DNA of 64,000 nucleotides from Branchiostoma floridae (GCF_000003815.2 NC_049985.1:2984970-3048969); one strand, 5' to 3'. Positions 1 through 12,133 are shown, counted from the first letter of the stretch. Notes: generated from the letters alone by a model not told the origin. Made by a program: numbers and translations.

Positions 1-1660
1 AAATAATACTTCAATCCCTTGATGATGAGAAGTATCAACTCTCTCCATCTATGAATTCAATTAGAAGGAACCCTTATCATATCCCCATACTGATCTGTGA
101 TAACATTATCCTCATGATGACCAGTGTCTTGTTTTCAAAATTTGGTTCCCATACTCACCCACATTCCAGAAGTGTCTTTGAAGATAGTTGATAGGCTAAC
201 ACTCTGTCATCATATTTATAATTGGGTTGTCAGCATTGGGTTTTCCTGTGCGAGATAAAGGCCAGATGAGGGATCATCTTGTACAGACATTCCTGGGTGT
301 AGTCCTGGTGTCTTCTGGGACAAGTGCCTGGTCTGACAGGTGTCCAAGTATGGGCATTAGCAGGATTATGGTAGCAAGGCTGATCTAATCAATTTTTGTG
401 GTAATTTAAGGAAAGCTTCAGGTAAACTCAAGCATGAAAGCACATCTGGTGTGTTTAGGTGACATCAGTTTAAAGTTTAGACTTTCAAGCCAAGAAAGAA
501 AGAAAGAAAGAAAGGAAATCCATGCTTCAAGAATTCTTCAAGAAGACAGTGCTGTTGATTTGGTTTGTCCCAGTTTTCTTCTCTTGGATTGAAACATTTT
601 GTACTGTGACATGGTTTTAAAGTTTAAATTTTCGACCCAATGTTACATAGGGGAAATGAAGCTTAATGGATTTTTGGCCTACAATCATCTTGAAGAAGAA
701 AGTGCTGCATGAAGATTTGGGTTAAATTTGAATAAGTTAAAATTAGTTAACTTTGATCTTTTGGTAGAATGTTAAAATGTAGTGGTTACAATTTGGTTTG
801 GTTGCTTTCAGGTTCCCACAAGAAAAGGTCAGCAAAATATATATCATGGGAAAGTAGCTGATGTCTGTTAACAGAGTTTTGATAAGGCTTGGTTTCCTAT
901 TTGTACAGACATGCTATGGAAGACCAAACCTGGTGAGATAATGTGTCAGGACCCCAGTGGGAAAAACCAACCTACCATCCTGGTGAGACAGGGAGGGGCA
1001 TGATTAAGCATGGTTCCTGTGTGGAGGCAACCATAATTTGATTTCTTGGTTTTCAGACATCTTCTTATAGAAGAGAAAGACATCAAGATGAAATCAGAGT
1101 TCTGGTCAGAAAACTTGCATCTGACTGACTCACGGTGTCTCAGCCTGTGTGTACCTAAGTAAAAACTTTTCCCTAGGACTGTTTTCATATTGTTTTTCCA
1201 TTTTGAATGATCTGTAAAAATCATTAATTTTGTTTTATTTCTTTCAATCTTATTTATTTTTCTAGTTATATACTCAGCTGTTTCTTTGTTCATGTATTCC
1301 TTTGTTTTTGAAAATGATGTTTCAAATCTTGTTAAGTACTTTGAACTCCTGTCTCTGATTTTGCATACTGCCTGCCAAAATTATTATTTAACTTAACAGA
1401 TAAAAACTAAACCAACAGATTTAACTGTTGTGGCCTCAAGCACAGTTCTTTTGTACATAATTGTAAACTGTTCACAGATATTATTTCTTTTATCTTAGAA
1501 CCAGCAAACTTCATTGATATGGCCTAAAGCATGGTTCCTGTGCAGAGGTAACCCTACACCCCAGTTTCTCCCCTCCCAGCCTGGGAAAGTGTCGGGCACT
1601 TCAGCATGAGATAGGACAGGGAGAGGGGTCACCAGGGGTCGGGCCACCTGGGTGGTGTTA
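1..1660. other. Non-coding stretch, no gene seen
   Basis: No frame here has coding character. It holds an AAAG microsatellite, two copies of a dispersed 40-bp motif (about 1026-1060 and 1495-1530), and a short duplicated segment reading AAGCATGGTTCCTGTG near 1006 and 1527. The rest is AT-rich sequence with nothing I recognise. Confidence 0.7.
496..517 (+). repeat. (AAAG)n microsatellite
   Basis: About five uninterrupted AAAG units are read directly. Short and simple, with no other feature attached. Confidence 0.9.
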
Positions 1661-2390
1661 ATAAGGCGCTGATAGAGTCAAGTGCAGACGTGAGGGTGTG
1701 TCTCTATCAGGTGCCTGGGAAAGAAGCCATGGCTTACAAATGTATGTACAATGTTTGAAGTACTAGCCGACCCTGGCAAGGGAAAGAAGGGCCTGTAGAC
1801 AGCTCTCCATCTTCATAGCTACAATGTACATCATGTATCTTGTCCCTCCAAAGACCTGGAAGACAAAGGACTAGGTAGGTTGACAATCATGAAGGAGCAA
1901 TGCCCTGAAAAGCTAGATGTGCATTGTTGGCATCCATAATTCTGTTATAGGGAGACAATTGAAGATGATATGGATTGTACATTAAATTTTGTATGCACAA
2001 AGTTCAGGATTGATATACAGGATACATTAACAGGGTACATTTGTTGGTGTCATGTTATAAGGTGCTGATAGAGTCAAGTGCAGGCATGAAGGCGTGCCTT
2101 TATCAGGTGCCTGGGAAAGAAGTGATGGCTTGTGTACAATGTTACTGGCTGAGGCGTTATAAGGTGCTGATACGAGTCAAGTGCAGATGTGAAGCCCATT
2201 GAAGGTGTGTCTTTATCAGGTGTGTCTTTCTTTTGCCTGGGAAAGAAGCCTTGGCTTGTGTACAATATTTGAAGTACTTTGTATGACTGGCTGACCCTGG
2301 CAAGGGAAAGAAGGGCCTGGAGACAGTTCTGAGCTTGAAGGTGTGTCTTTATCAGGATCCTGGCATGTGCACCATATTTGAAGTACCTAA
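1661..2390 (+). repeat. Degenerate local repeats of a ~90-130 bp unit
   Basis: A block beginning with ATAAGGYGCTGATA and continuing GAGTCAAGTGCAG, TTTATCAGGTGCCTGGGAAA and GGCTTGTGTACAAT recurs from about 1661, 2056 and 2158, with a partial copy near 2336. A second shared block, CCTGGCAAGGGAAAGAAGGG, lies at about 1771 and 2296. The copies differ by substitutions and small insertions, so the duplication is old. No coding potential is visible. Confidence 0.75.
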
Positions 2391-2640
2391 CACAAGGCAC
2401 CTTGATGCCCCAATACACAAGTCTAACATGAGATTGATATAATATTATTTTCTTTATCTGATTAAAATGAAAGTCAGGTTTAGAACAAAACTTGCAATAA
2501 ACACAACTTCATAACAAAGTTTTGCAGAGCTAAATTTAAATTGACATACAACCTTTTATAATGACTAATGCTACACTATTTGTGCTAACTTTTGCCCTAA
2601 CAAGGTTACATAAAGGTCACCCAACCTGTATGGCAGCTTC
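2391..2640. other. No feature seen
   Basis: AT-rich non-coding sequence without recognisable repeats. Confidence 0.6.
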
Positions 2641-2743
2641 TTCCTCCTCCCATAATCCCCTACTTAGCCTTGTCACTGTTCTGTTTCTGCATCCTTCAGA
2701 CAGAGGAAAGTGGTCCTCTCCTCATTTCCTGTACTGTAAATGA
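2641..2743 (+). repeat. Relic of the 3.1-3.8 kb tandem unit
   Basis: This stretch resembles the middle of the tandem unit that starts at 3098. It shares TGTCACTGTTCTGTTTCTG followed by AAAGTGG and CCTCATTTCCTGTA, with a small deletion. It is probably an older, detached copy. Confidence 0.5.
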
Positions 2744-2805
2744 GTTGAAGTTTGCTGGAATTTTATGTCACGGTAGGGGGTAAACTCTACTCTAAACGGT
2801 GTGTT

Positions 2806-2954
2806 CAGGGCGTTTTTTGGTTTGCGGTAGCGCCATATGCTGTAGTCAGATAGTTCAACGATAAAATGTTAGCGGTGGTTTTGAGTTTACTGTGAAGTGG
2901 CCAAAGTGAAAAACGCGACCGAAAACCACTGCAAACGTTTGTGCATTTACAGTA
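2806..2954 (-). mobile_element. Fragment of a TA-flanked MITE (TACTGTAAATGCA family)
   Basis: The right part matches the complete element at 27213-27431: a TTTGCGGTAGC block, GGTGGTTTT, GTGAAGTGGC and the 13-bp end TGCATTTACAGTA at 2942-2954, identical to the intact element's end. The left terminal repeat is missing or too changed to see. Confidence 0.65.
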
Positions 2955-3097
2955 GTTTCTGTCTTCATTGAGGCCACCCCAGTTTGTTTCCTTGGTCCTG
3001 GAACATTGCAAAGTGAAAATGAAATGAAACGACAAGATCAAAACAGAAGGGCAGGAGAAAAACTCATTGAAAATGGAGACACAAGACCCCTGTATTC

Positions 3098-3790
3098 ATG
3101 TTGATATCCCAATTCAGCATTAATTTTCAGATCTCACCACCCAACAAAACAAACAAGATGTACTCCTTAATCCCCTGTTGTCACTGCTCTATTTCTGACT
3201 TCTCCAGAAAGTGGGTTGATGGTTGGTCCTTTCCTCATTTCCTGTCTGTTGTGATAATACAGAGGAAGTTGCAGGTTGGAGACAGACCAAGCACCTGATC
3301 CCCTTGTAATACTAAGTTTTTTTTATGTTGATATCCTAGTTCAGCATTATTTTTCAGAACTCATAACCAACAAAACAAACAAGATGTACTCCTTAATCCC
3401 CTGTTGTCACTGTTCTATTTCTGACTTCTCCAGTCAGAAAGTGGGTTGATGGTTGGTCCTTTCCTCATTTCCTGTACATGTGTATGTTGTGATAGTGCAG
3501 AGGAGGTTGCAGGTTGGAGATAGACCAACCAAGGCACTTGTACGGTTCTCTTGTAATACTAAGTTTTTTATGTTGATATCCCAGTTCAGCATTATTTTTC
3601 AGAACTCAAAACCAACAAAACAAACAAGATGTACTCAGTAATCCCTGTCTTAATCCCCTGTTGTCACTGTTCTGTTTCTGACGTCTCCAGAAAGTGGGTT
3701 GATGGTCCATCCTTCCCTCATTTCCTGTATGTTGTGATAGTGCAGAGGAGGAGTTTGCAGGTTGGAGATAGAGCTAGTCTCCCAGGGGAA
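3098..3790 (+). repeat. Three-copy tandem duplication, ~227-245 bp period
   Basis: Units start at 3098, 3325 and 3570 with ATGTTGATATC. Each then has CAGCATTA, ACAAACAAGATGTACTC, TAATCCCCTGTTGTCACTG, AAGTGGGTTGATGG, CCTCATTTCCTGT and GGTTGGAGA. The copies are clearly diverged. Short open frames run through them but change between copies, so coding is unlikely. A relic copy lies upstream at 2641. Confidence 0.85.
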
Positions 3791-4240
3791 GCTATCTGTC
3801 ACAACCACCTGTCACTCATCTGGCACACACTTGTTTTTCTTCTGTCCTGTTGTCAGTCATCATGAGTGTAGAGGGTAACAGTGTGGTGGAAAACCGATGT
3901 CAAGAGTCGAAAACCCTGTTAATCTACCATTACAAGATGTTTGTTTTATTGTTAGGTAGACAAATGAAAGAGGGGGACACTTTAAAGTTAGAAACCTTTT
4001 ATCAAGGTTGTTCTTCGTTGAAATACAGACGGATGGATGGAAGGATGAAAGAAGAGGAAAGATTTGCAATGTGAAAACTGCAACAAACAGCTTTAAGATC
4101 TTTTGAGGGAGGTGAAAGTGATTGAAGGGTTGACAAAAGAGGAACCTTAAATTAGTAATTACTGATTGTGTAGTCGTTTTGTATTCCTCCCAAGGTAGAA
4201 CATCAAAAATAATTTCTCTCAATAGACTATAAAAACTTGA
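3791..4240. other. No feature seen
   Basis: Two overlapping short open frames exist on opposite strands (3850-4074 and 3860-4222). Neither has a recognisable domain. I treat this as non-coding. Confidence 0.55.
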
Positions 4241-4700
4241 GAATAACAGCTTTTGTGACTCATGAAACTAGTTTCTGCCATACTGTCATCGTCAACGTTG
4301 ACAATATGAAAACTTGACAGAAGGAAAACAAATGTGTGTCACTTCTGTGGAAACCAAGGAAATGAATAGTGATCCATCTAACTACAAAATACAGCATTTT
4401 GAGAGTGGTAGAAATTTTTGTAACCTTGGTAATTACTGAAACAACAACAGGTGTGTAGTTATTTTACACTTGCCAAGGTTCTACACCAAACAGAGAAGTT
4501 TTGTCAATTTGAAAACCTCATGAAAACAACATTTCCACTCTAGAAACCAGTTCTGCTATACTGTCAACGATATATGAGACTGACAATATGAAAACTTGAC
4601 AGAAGAAAAACAAATGTATGTCACTTCTGTGGAAACTGAGGAAATAAACGGCAATCCATCAAACTATTGATAAAATATTGCATTTTTTCAAGGTGGCACA
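4241..4700 (+). repeat. Two-copy tandem duplication (~290 bp period)
   Basis: Blocks near 4265-4430 and 4545-4700 share GACAATATGAAAACTTGACA, GTCACTTCTGTGGAAAC and a following ATCCATC.AACTA segment. They are diverged by substitutions and indels. Confidence 0.75.
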
Positions 4701-5385
4701 CGTTATTGGTAGAATGAGTCTCGTCTAATTCAAGAACAAAGTCCCAAGACAAGACACTTGTATTGTACAATGTAGATTATACTAACATGTTGGTAACACT
4801 CCTTACAACTTCACCCCGTGAATCAGTTGTTTTGAAGGGAATGTTGTGTTTTGTATACTTTAATTTACAGATCATTGATCACTTCCTCAACTTTCACACG
4901 TTCCACTTCTATAAAGCTCACTTAATTAACACAGAAGTGGAATCTTGCTGTTTACATATTCTAACACTGAAAGGTAAAGAGGAAAGCCACTGACCACTTA
5001 TCTCAAATTAAGTTGTTTCCATTCTAGTGTTCCATGGAGACTAAACAAAGGGTAACGGGGAGCATGGCTTTGTCCCATAGATTATATACTCTTGCTACCA
5101 AACTAAAGCAGCTCCCACAGCAGCATTATACTGAGGACAAACAAATTAACTTCCTTGGTTTCCAGACATTTAGAATGAAAATTTAGAGGAGAGTTCATGA
5201 TGTGACAGAGGCCCAATGCAAGAGCATCTTGATAGTAAAAGTGAAATTTTCTGCTCCAAAGCAGAGCACTCAGACACTGTGTTCAGGCTAATATTTAAAT
5301 TCAGGTCAATTATTACTAAATATTTTTAAAATCTGAGAACCAATAAATAGTTGGTGTGGCTACACCAACACTTTTCACAGCCAGA
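4701..5385. other. No gene seen; two dispersed-motif copies
   Basis: Contains copies of the dispersed 40-bp motif in opposite orientations at about 5139-5175 and 5321-5362. Otherwise unremarkable. Confidence 0.6.
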
Positions 5386-5477
5386 CAAACACACATGCGA
5401 ACACACAATCACACACACACACACAATCACACACACACACAAAGACACACATACCCACACACACTCACACACACATG
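5386..5477. repeat. Imperfect (CA)n microsatellite
   Basis: Runs of CA are interrupted by short AATC, AAAG and CC changes. Read directly. Confidence 0.95.
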
Positions 5478-6790
5478 CCTGCTGAAAACATAACCTCCTT
5501 TTTTCTTGGAGGTAATTACAAAGAGATCAAAAAGCTCCCCACAAGTTGTTGTACATACAGACTGGATTATACAGGACACCTGAAGGAAACCAGCAGGTCC
5601 TTGTTACAGCTACATGTATACAGTATCATCAAAGGTGGCTCCATAACTCCTTAATCTTTTGCCTCGGGCGAGACCAGCTTCCACATGGCTTAGCTTCAAG
5701 TTTATCCCATGTTGTAACCATTAGACGGCTTACTGAAGGTTTTCCGCTGGTTTGGTACAGGCAGCCACACCAGACAGGCCCTGATAAAGCAGTGTCTGAA
5801 GGGAACTGGGAGAAGTCAGCCCACTCACTGGGTGAGGACAGATGGGCAACATATGACTGAAAGAGGGTATTGGTCAGAAAATTGTTTTTATTACAAAAGA
5901 GGCAATCTTTATCTTAAGAAGGTTATATTGTAGTAGGCAGTGTTTGTATGTTTGTGTGTGTGAATACCTGTCTGTTATTTACTAGATAACTCAAGAATGG
6001 CTTGATGGGTTGGTTGGTTTTATAGTTGGTGCCTTGGCAGGTTGTGACAATTACAACTAGAAATGATTAGATTTTGAGCCCCCTAGCAACTTTCCATCAT
6101 AATGCAGTGGAATACAGAACATGTTTTCTTTTTTTAATTGTTTTCCTGCATGAAAACCTAAGGTTTATTTGCTTTACCAGATGTTAAATCTAGACACTGG
6201 CCTGTCTTGAAGGTAGTACTGTACTTACAGTGAAACCGAGTGTTACAAAAGTCACATAAAATGTTAAGTTTTAAAATGCTATTTGGTTGTAGGGATACCA
6301 AACAACGCACACACAACGCTGACCTTAAGCAGCACAAAAGCAGCTTATCTCTGATGGTATACAGGTGCAGCTGTATTTCCTAAACCTCCTTCTGTTTTAC
6401 CCAAGAGGGTCTGAAGTGCAGGTGTGAAGGAAATCTGCAAGCTGCCAAGAATTTCTGCGATTCAGCTTTACTTCATCAGAATGACATAGAACTTGGAAAG
6501 AATTTATATTCACAAAATAACTCATGGTCAAGGTCTTGTTCTTTTCTTTTCCTAGGCCACACCAATGTATTTCCTTGGTTCTTGTACATTTTAGGTGAGA
6601 GTATAGCAATCCCACATCATAACAGAACCCCGCAGAACTCCTGGTAGAAGCTTTGAGGGAGATCAAAACATCAGCAACTGGTTGTGTAAAAGAAAACTCT
6701 ACTATTTCACATCTCAAAAGTAGAGGGCAGGGGGGAAAACTTCAATGATGACTGTATTAATTGCATAAAACTTTGTTTTCATGTTTCGTA
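5478..6790. other. No gene seen; dispersed repeat fragments
   Basis: A 104-codon open frame at 5546-5860 has no recognisable domain. About 5990-6120 carries a fragment with ATTTTGAGCCCCCTAGCA, also present near 44098, so it belongs to an interspersed family. A dispersed-motif copy lies at about 6555-6592. Confidence 0.55.
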
Positions 6791-7110
6791 TCTCTTTAAA
6801 ACTGTGAGAACCAATGCATCAAATTGGCCTCATCCTAGTGGAAGGTAGTCATCAGGACAGTTTGTTGTTGTTATGTGTAAGACTTTAATGAGGCGAGCCC
6901 CACCCCCTCTTAGATAACGACTATTTATGGCATAAAACTTTGTGTTCATGTTGTTTTCCCAGTTGATATGCATTTTTAAAAGTCTGAGAACTAACACATC
7001 AAATCCTGGTGCAAGACTGATGCATGATGTAGCCATCAGGACAGTTTGTTGTTGTTATGGGTTAGACTAATGAGGCGAGCCCCACCCTACTCTTAGAGTG
7101 GGAGGGGCTG
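6791..7110 (+). repeat. Two-copy local duplication with dispersed-motif starts
   Basis: Both copies (about 6791-6910 and 6971-7100) begin with the dispersed motif (CTGTGAGAACCAAT / GTCTGAGAACTAAC). They continue CATCAGGACAGTTTGTTGTT and end with AATGAGGCGAGCCCCACCC. The second copy ends in a small hairpin (AGCCCC.CCC with GGGAGGGGCT). Confidence 0.75.
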
Positions 7111-8120
7111 TTACCATTTCACACAGGGGGGTTGAGGTATTCTTACTGAAGACATCAAGGCCACCGCAATTAATAAGTGTCAGGGATGTCCAGTCTTAAT
7201 TAGGGTGTAATTGATTGACATCTCTCTCTGAGAGGGAGATGTATTCCTTTGTCTTGAGACATCTGTATCAGTATAGCCGGTATAATTGTCCTTTGGTGTA
7301 ATACACACTGAGTTGGTGAATTACGGCTATTATTGTAATGAGAGACAATTTCCATGCTGCACTTACCAGGGAATGGACAGAGTTTGATCATCCGCTGGGA
7401 CCTACAAAAAATGTACAAAATGTATACTAGTTGGAATTCTTTGGCCCATGGATTCTGTCTTGCTACAGGTAGATCTGATTTGAGGTTATGCATGTAGTTG
7501 GAATGCCAACTTTTCTGTGAACTTTTACATGTAGCTAAGTCTTTTAAAGTACATCAGTGTGCAGTTGTGAACCTCAGCCTACTCTGTATTCTTGTTTGTA
7601 ACAGCTGATGGGGTAGCCTGTGTAACACTAACTCTCCTGTCCAGGGCTGTAAGTGGCCCAGCCGGATGTTGGGCGGGCTGCTGTATTAAAGTGAGATGTA
7701 ATCAGGCTGTATTTATACTAGGGGTAACTCAATGTCAGAAATTTATGATTTCTTATCCATTAGGTACATGTATACTTATGGGCCTAGGAATTTTGTACAA
7801 ATGATTGGATCTTCAGGGTCAGATGAATGAATGAATGGATGAAGTAACATGTTCTAGGTCACAGGCAGTAAGGGGAAGGGGACTAACTTCGCTTTGTTTA
7901 ACAAGAGTAATGATCTACATCCAAGCTGAACTTATACCTCTAAACATTCCCAGGTGTAGCCTTAAAACAGAAGAAAGAGAAGCTGGATCACCAGTAAACC
8001 CGTCGGCCCGACTAACCGGTGAGTCATGTCCGGATAATTGCGTCGTACCTCATCGCAGAGCGGGGAAGTCTTTGAGTCCGAGCGCCCGTCTAATCCCTGA
8101 GTAGCGGGATGCTGACAGAC
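7111..8120. other. No gene seen
   Basis: Short open frames only, none with recognisable domains. About 7990-8110 is GC-richer than its surroundings but has no identifiable function. Confidence 0.55.
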
Positions 8121-8124
8121 ACTG

Positions 8125-8246
8125 CACATTGGAGGATGTGGGGGGAGGATGGGAGGGAAACGCTCTTCATTATAACCCAAGTGTGGCCATATAATTGATA
8201 TCTAATACCCTGTTGTTAATCAGGGGTTGGGGATGATGCTTAACTT
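8125..8246 (+). repeat. Left flank direct repeat, paired with 12255-12367
   Basis: About 120 bp beginning CATTGGAGGATGTGGGG and ending GATGATGCTTAACTT are repeated at 12255-12367. The large inverted-repeat element at 8247-12133 lies between the two copies. The simplest reading is that the element inserted into a pre-existing tandem duplication. Confidence 0.75.
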
Positions 8247-8553
8247 CCTCTGTGAAAATTCAAGCGTCTCAGACGGCGAAACGCCGTTTGCGACAACCGT
8301 CCAAGGCGTCTTAAATTATTGGGACGCTTTGGACGGTTACGGCGGCGGACGGCATGGGACGGGCTTTTGAACGCCCGACGAAACGTCCAAGACGGTCCGA
8401 ACGGCATAACAAACGCTTGGACGCGTCTAGATTGGCACTTTAGACGCGTCCGGTCGGACGTTCGGGACGTCCGAGACGGCGTCTGAAAGCGGGCAGCCGG
8501 ACGCTGCCGCGCTCCGTCGGGCGGGCCCCCCGCTGGGAACAGACGTCTCTGCG

Positions 8554-8661
8554 GACGGACCAGACGCCGATTGCGACGGACGTAAATGACGTAATCCAGG
8601 CTGCTGGGACGGATCGGACGCCGATTGCGACGGGCATAAACGGCGTAATCCAGGCCGCTGG
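8554..8661 (+). repeat. 54-bp direct tandem repeat in the GC-rich end
   Basis: Two adjacent 54-bp copies (8554-8607 and 8608-8661) share GACGCCGATTGCGACGG and GTAATCCAGGC.GCTGG with a few substitutions. Part of the left subterminal zone of the large element. Confidence 0.9.
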
Positions 8662-10329
8662 TACGGGCGGTAGCCTCCACCACGCCTTCCCACAGGGGGG
8701 TACAGATCGTAAAATTCGACAGAAAATGGAATGAAAGGCCAAGAGGCAAGTCATCGCTATATTATTAAAGGTAAATATCTGGGCCAAACTCCTAGCAAAA
8801 TATTTTTTCTTCAAGACACAGTTTTAGTTAGTCAGGCAGTACGGTAGAAAATCATAACGGGCCGGTGCATTTAATTTGGACGTGCGTAGACGGCTGCCCG
8901 GACGCCGTTTCTGACGCCGTCCGGGCACGGCTATAATTTTATGGCCTGTTGGGACAAGCGTTGCCACATACCAAACAAACAAATATTCAGCCAGGCAGTG
9001 GAAGACCACCCACGACCGGGCCGTCAGGTTTAGTTAAAATCAAACACAACTTGAACAAATTTCTTCGTAAATTCAGACATACTTCGCGGCGTTTGATAAA
9101 CTTTGCTACATGTATGAAATTCAATCCGACCTTCAATCGTGTCCGCGGCTCTTTGTGCCGCCGTGCCGCCCGCACTGTCACACGTTACATCATAATGGAC
9201 GAGTCCACATAACATCAAGGGTGAATACAGGACGTTTTATAATTCTCTATCGTACATTTTAATCACAATAGAGTCCATTCCAAGACACCATGAGGGTTTT
9301 TAGGCGATATTTATAATTAGTCTGAATTATTTTGAATAAAAGAATATCTGAGCCACAATAATTAAATTATTTTCAAAAAATTGACTAAGAAAATAATCAT
9401 TTATTTGAATTTATTTGAATATTTTAGAAACATTTTGAAAGTAATTGTACAAAAATATCTTTATTTAGAATAATTGTGAAACCTCTCTGTGATTATTTCA
9501 CATTTACAAATATTTACAAAAAATGGTAAACATGGCCAAATGGTAAAATTAGTTTATTGCCCCCATAAAAGTAAGCCCTATTGTTGCATCTGTATATCTT
9601 TAGATTTCACTGCTGGGCACTGGTGGATCCTTTGTGGTGGGCCATTGTTGCATGGCACCCAACCATACTTTGCAAGGATGTGTGAATTGCTATATTCCCA
9701 GCCCACCGAACCATTTACAAAAAATGGTAGAAAATGGTAAATAATGGTAGAATGCTGTTATCATTATTTAGAAACCATTAGAAGTATCCAATTCCACACC
9801 ATGAATATTTCCAAAGTTTTACAGGACCAAGGAAATATTTATAAAGTTGAAACAGTGTTAAAAATATTTCCCAAGTATCAAATGTCCTAGATATATAATT
9901 ACAAAACTTTAAAATCAATTCTAAACAATGGCAACAAACATCTGCATGGTGTCTTGGAATGGACTCTAGTCTTAATTTAAGACTGGATACATTGTAAATG
10001 TGCAATACATTTTCTACAAAGCTCATATGTCATTTTTATTTCGCGGTAGCGAAACAAATTCGTCCGTTTCATAAGTTCCCAACCCCTAGTAGTTGGGAGG
10101 GCCGATTTCATTGACGGCAAAATCGGTAGGTGCTATCTCATTATCTGTTGTCTAAATCTACATTTTAACAGCATTATCATTCTTAATCGAAACCACAGAT
10201 ATTTTTTACAAGTATTTTACAACGTGTTCATAAGTCTTTTTATTTTGTGGCATCAAAGTAAGATCCTATTTTATCATTCCTTTGCGTATGTGGGGAGGGC
10301 ACCGAAACTTTGCAACCGTCGTCGGCAAA

Positions 10330-10566
10330 CTTTGCAACAACATGTTGTACAAAAATAAGAATAAAATGAGTATTCACTTACCGGCGCCAGCAAAGTATCG
10401 ACAGTCAGCTAACGGAAGGACGCTGCTTCTTTTGACGGTTCAAGCCCTATGTTCCGAAATCCCTATGTTCCGAAATCCTTATGTTCCGAAATCCCTATGT
10501 TCCGAAATCCCTATGTTCCGAAATCCCTATGTTCCGAAATCTCTATGTTCCGAACTTTTTATGTGA
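10330..10566 (+). repeat. Left arm with seven copies of a 16-bp unit
   Basis: Seven near-identical copies of CCCTATGTTCCGAAAT run from about 10445 to 10556. The preceding sequence (TGTACAAAAAT, ACTTACC, TAACGGA) reappears in reverse complement beside the matching array at 11393-11476, so the two regions are arms of an inverted duplication. The 16-bp period is not a multiple of three, so the repeated peptide in the overlapping frame is incidental. Confidence 0.85.
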
Positions 10567-10729
10567 CACACAACTATAATCATGTACACTACGGTAACAT
10601 GGATGGCGTTTACAAGTCGATAGCCAATACCCAAGAAGCCAGACAGTTTCCCGATGATAACCGGCCTGAACGCCGACCCGATTTCGACGGTCGCATCCTG
10701 TACTGGGCTGAAAACACCTGAAATTCGAA

Positions 10730-10765
10730 TTCTAGTTTATTTTTATTTATAGAAATAAACTAGAA
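10730..10765. other. 13-bp perfect hairpin
   Basis: TTCTAGTTTATTT at 10730-10742 pairs exactly with AAATAAACTAGAA at 10753-10765 across a 10-nt loop. Neighbouring GAAATTCGAATTC recurs at about 11806 near the other end of the large element. Function unknown. Confidence 0.8.
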
Positions 10766-11392
10766 TACTTATAAAAGTTCAACCTTTTTCTAGCGCCTGA
10801 AACAGAGCCCAAAGACTCCTAACTCAATCGCAAATATACTTTTCTTTATGTACCATTTGCTAACCGCATTTCACGTAAACCATTTACCTGGTCTCGTTTT
10901 TGATTGATTTATGGGTGACCGAGATAATCGCGTATATATCTAAAAATAATTTTTAGTATACATGCAAATATCGTATGTCATTTTCATGCATGAGCGTGTT
11001 TTTTTATTTCCTCGTCAGGAATTGTATTGAAATTATGATCCTATCAAACTGGTACGAGGTTAGGTGCGTTACAAAAATGATACATTTAAATGTTTGCCGA
11101 TGGTGCGCGTTTAGTTTTGCCTAAACAAAAGTTTGCGGCTAAAATCTGTAATGGAGCTAACGTTAGTCCTCTGTTGTTATTATTATAGTTTTAACAGATT
11201 TCAAGACATCCCAAATAACACAAAAAGGAGAATATTTAAAGAAGGTACCGTGATATAATATATAGGCCGCAACTTCCTATTTTGCTGACCGTGTGTCCGC
11301 AGCCTGGACTTCTGTAGCTTTGGTCGACTCCCAATGGTCGCTGCACAACGCCAGTCGGTACACTAGTTTGTTGGAACACTTCCATAGACGAT

Positions 11393-11605
11393 AGAGATTT
11401 CGGAACATAGGGATTTCGGAATATAGGGATTTCGGAACATAGGAATTTCGGAACATAGGGATTTCGGAACATAGGGCGGTCACCTCTTTTGACGGCATCT
11501 GTGATTTCTCCTGTCCGTTACGTTTCACAGTTGCTTCAGGTAAGTAGTATGATTTATCCCCCTTGTCGGCGCACGACAAATAATTTTTGTACATTCTTTT
11601 TTAGT
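11393..11605 (-). repeat. Right arm with five inverted copies of the 16-bp unit
   Basis: Five copies of GGATTTCGGAACATAG, the reverse complement of the left array unit, occupy about 11393-11476. The outer sequence to about 11600 resembles the left arm's outer sequence in reverse complement. The variant with CTCT/AGAG is the innermost copy in both arms, consistent with an inverted duplication rather than independent expansion. A CAGGTAAGT string occurs at about 11537, but no exon is supported. Confidence 0.8.
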
Positions 11606-12133
11606 ATAAATAACGAATAAAGTCATCGCCGTAAACCCAACCTCAGCACAATGTCGTAGAAACATCAACTGCTACTTCTAGACGTGATGTCCTTGGTCTA
11701 AAATTAAGCAAAATTTTAACAAACAGACATAAAATCCACAGAAATAGTCACCTTCTGAACAAATGTCCTGCAACCGCCGGATTGTTCAACGGTCTGAAAT
11801 TCGAATTCACCCGCTGAAATTGGCGCATGTGCAGAAGTTAAAACGTCATGTTTCCCGTGGGGATAAGGACAGACGCAAGCCGTCTGAGGGCGTCGGGTTC
11901 CTAAGTATCTTATAGCCCCATCAGTGGCCGTCTCAGACGGCCGTCTCAGACGTCTTTCAGCCGTCTGGGCGTCCAACAAAAAAACTGACAGAACGGCCCG
12001 GACGCTCACGATGTGTTCGCGGCCGTTTCTGACGGCAATGGACGCGTCCAGAGAGTTTGAAACGCGCTCAAACGCCTTTGGACGCTTCTAGACGCCGTCT
12101 TAGCAGTTTCGGACGCTTGAATTTTCACAGAGG

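Larger units (their letters stand above)
8247..12133. mobile_element. ~3.9 kb inverted-repeat DNA element, no transposase seen
   Basis: The left end CCTCTGTGAAAATTCAAGCG (22-bp repeat at 8247-8268) is matched exactly, in reverse complement, by 12112-12133. Both ends continue into long GC-rich zones dense in GACGG/GACGC and their complements (8262-8680 and 11870-12117); a further patch lies at 8872-8932. Flanking sequence compared with an apparently empty copy at 12351-12385 (GATGCTCAACTTACTTTAAA) suggests a 2-bp TT duplication. The interior is AT-rich with no recognisable transposase, so it is probably non-autonomous. The superfamily is not assigned. Inside are two inverted arrays of a 16-bp unit. 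Confidence 0.8.

Noticed and set aside
8240-8814. Overlapping minus-strand frames of 88-169 codons
   Set aside because: They lie in the GACG-rich end of the large element, where high GC removes stops. Three frames are open at once and the peptides are Arg/Pro/Ser-rich without domains.
10282-10721. Frames with repeated MFRNPYVPKSLCSEIP peptide, also at 11236-11594
   Set aside because: The repeat period is 16 bp, not a multiple of three, so all frames cycle through the same peptides. The frame is a product of the tandem repeat.
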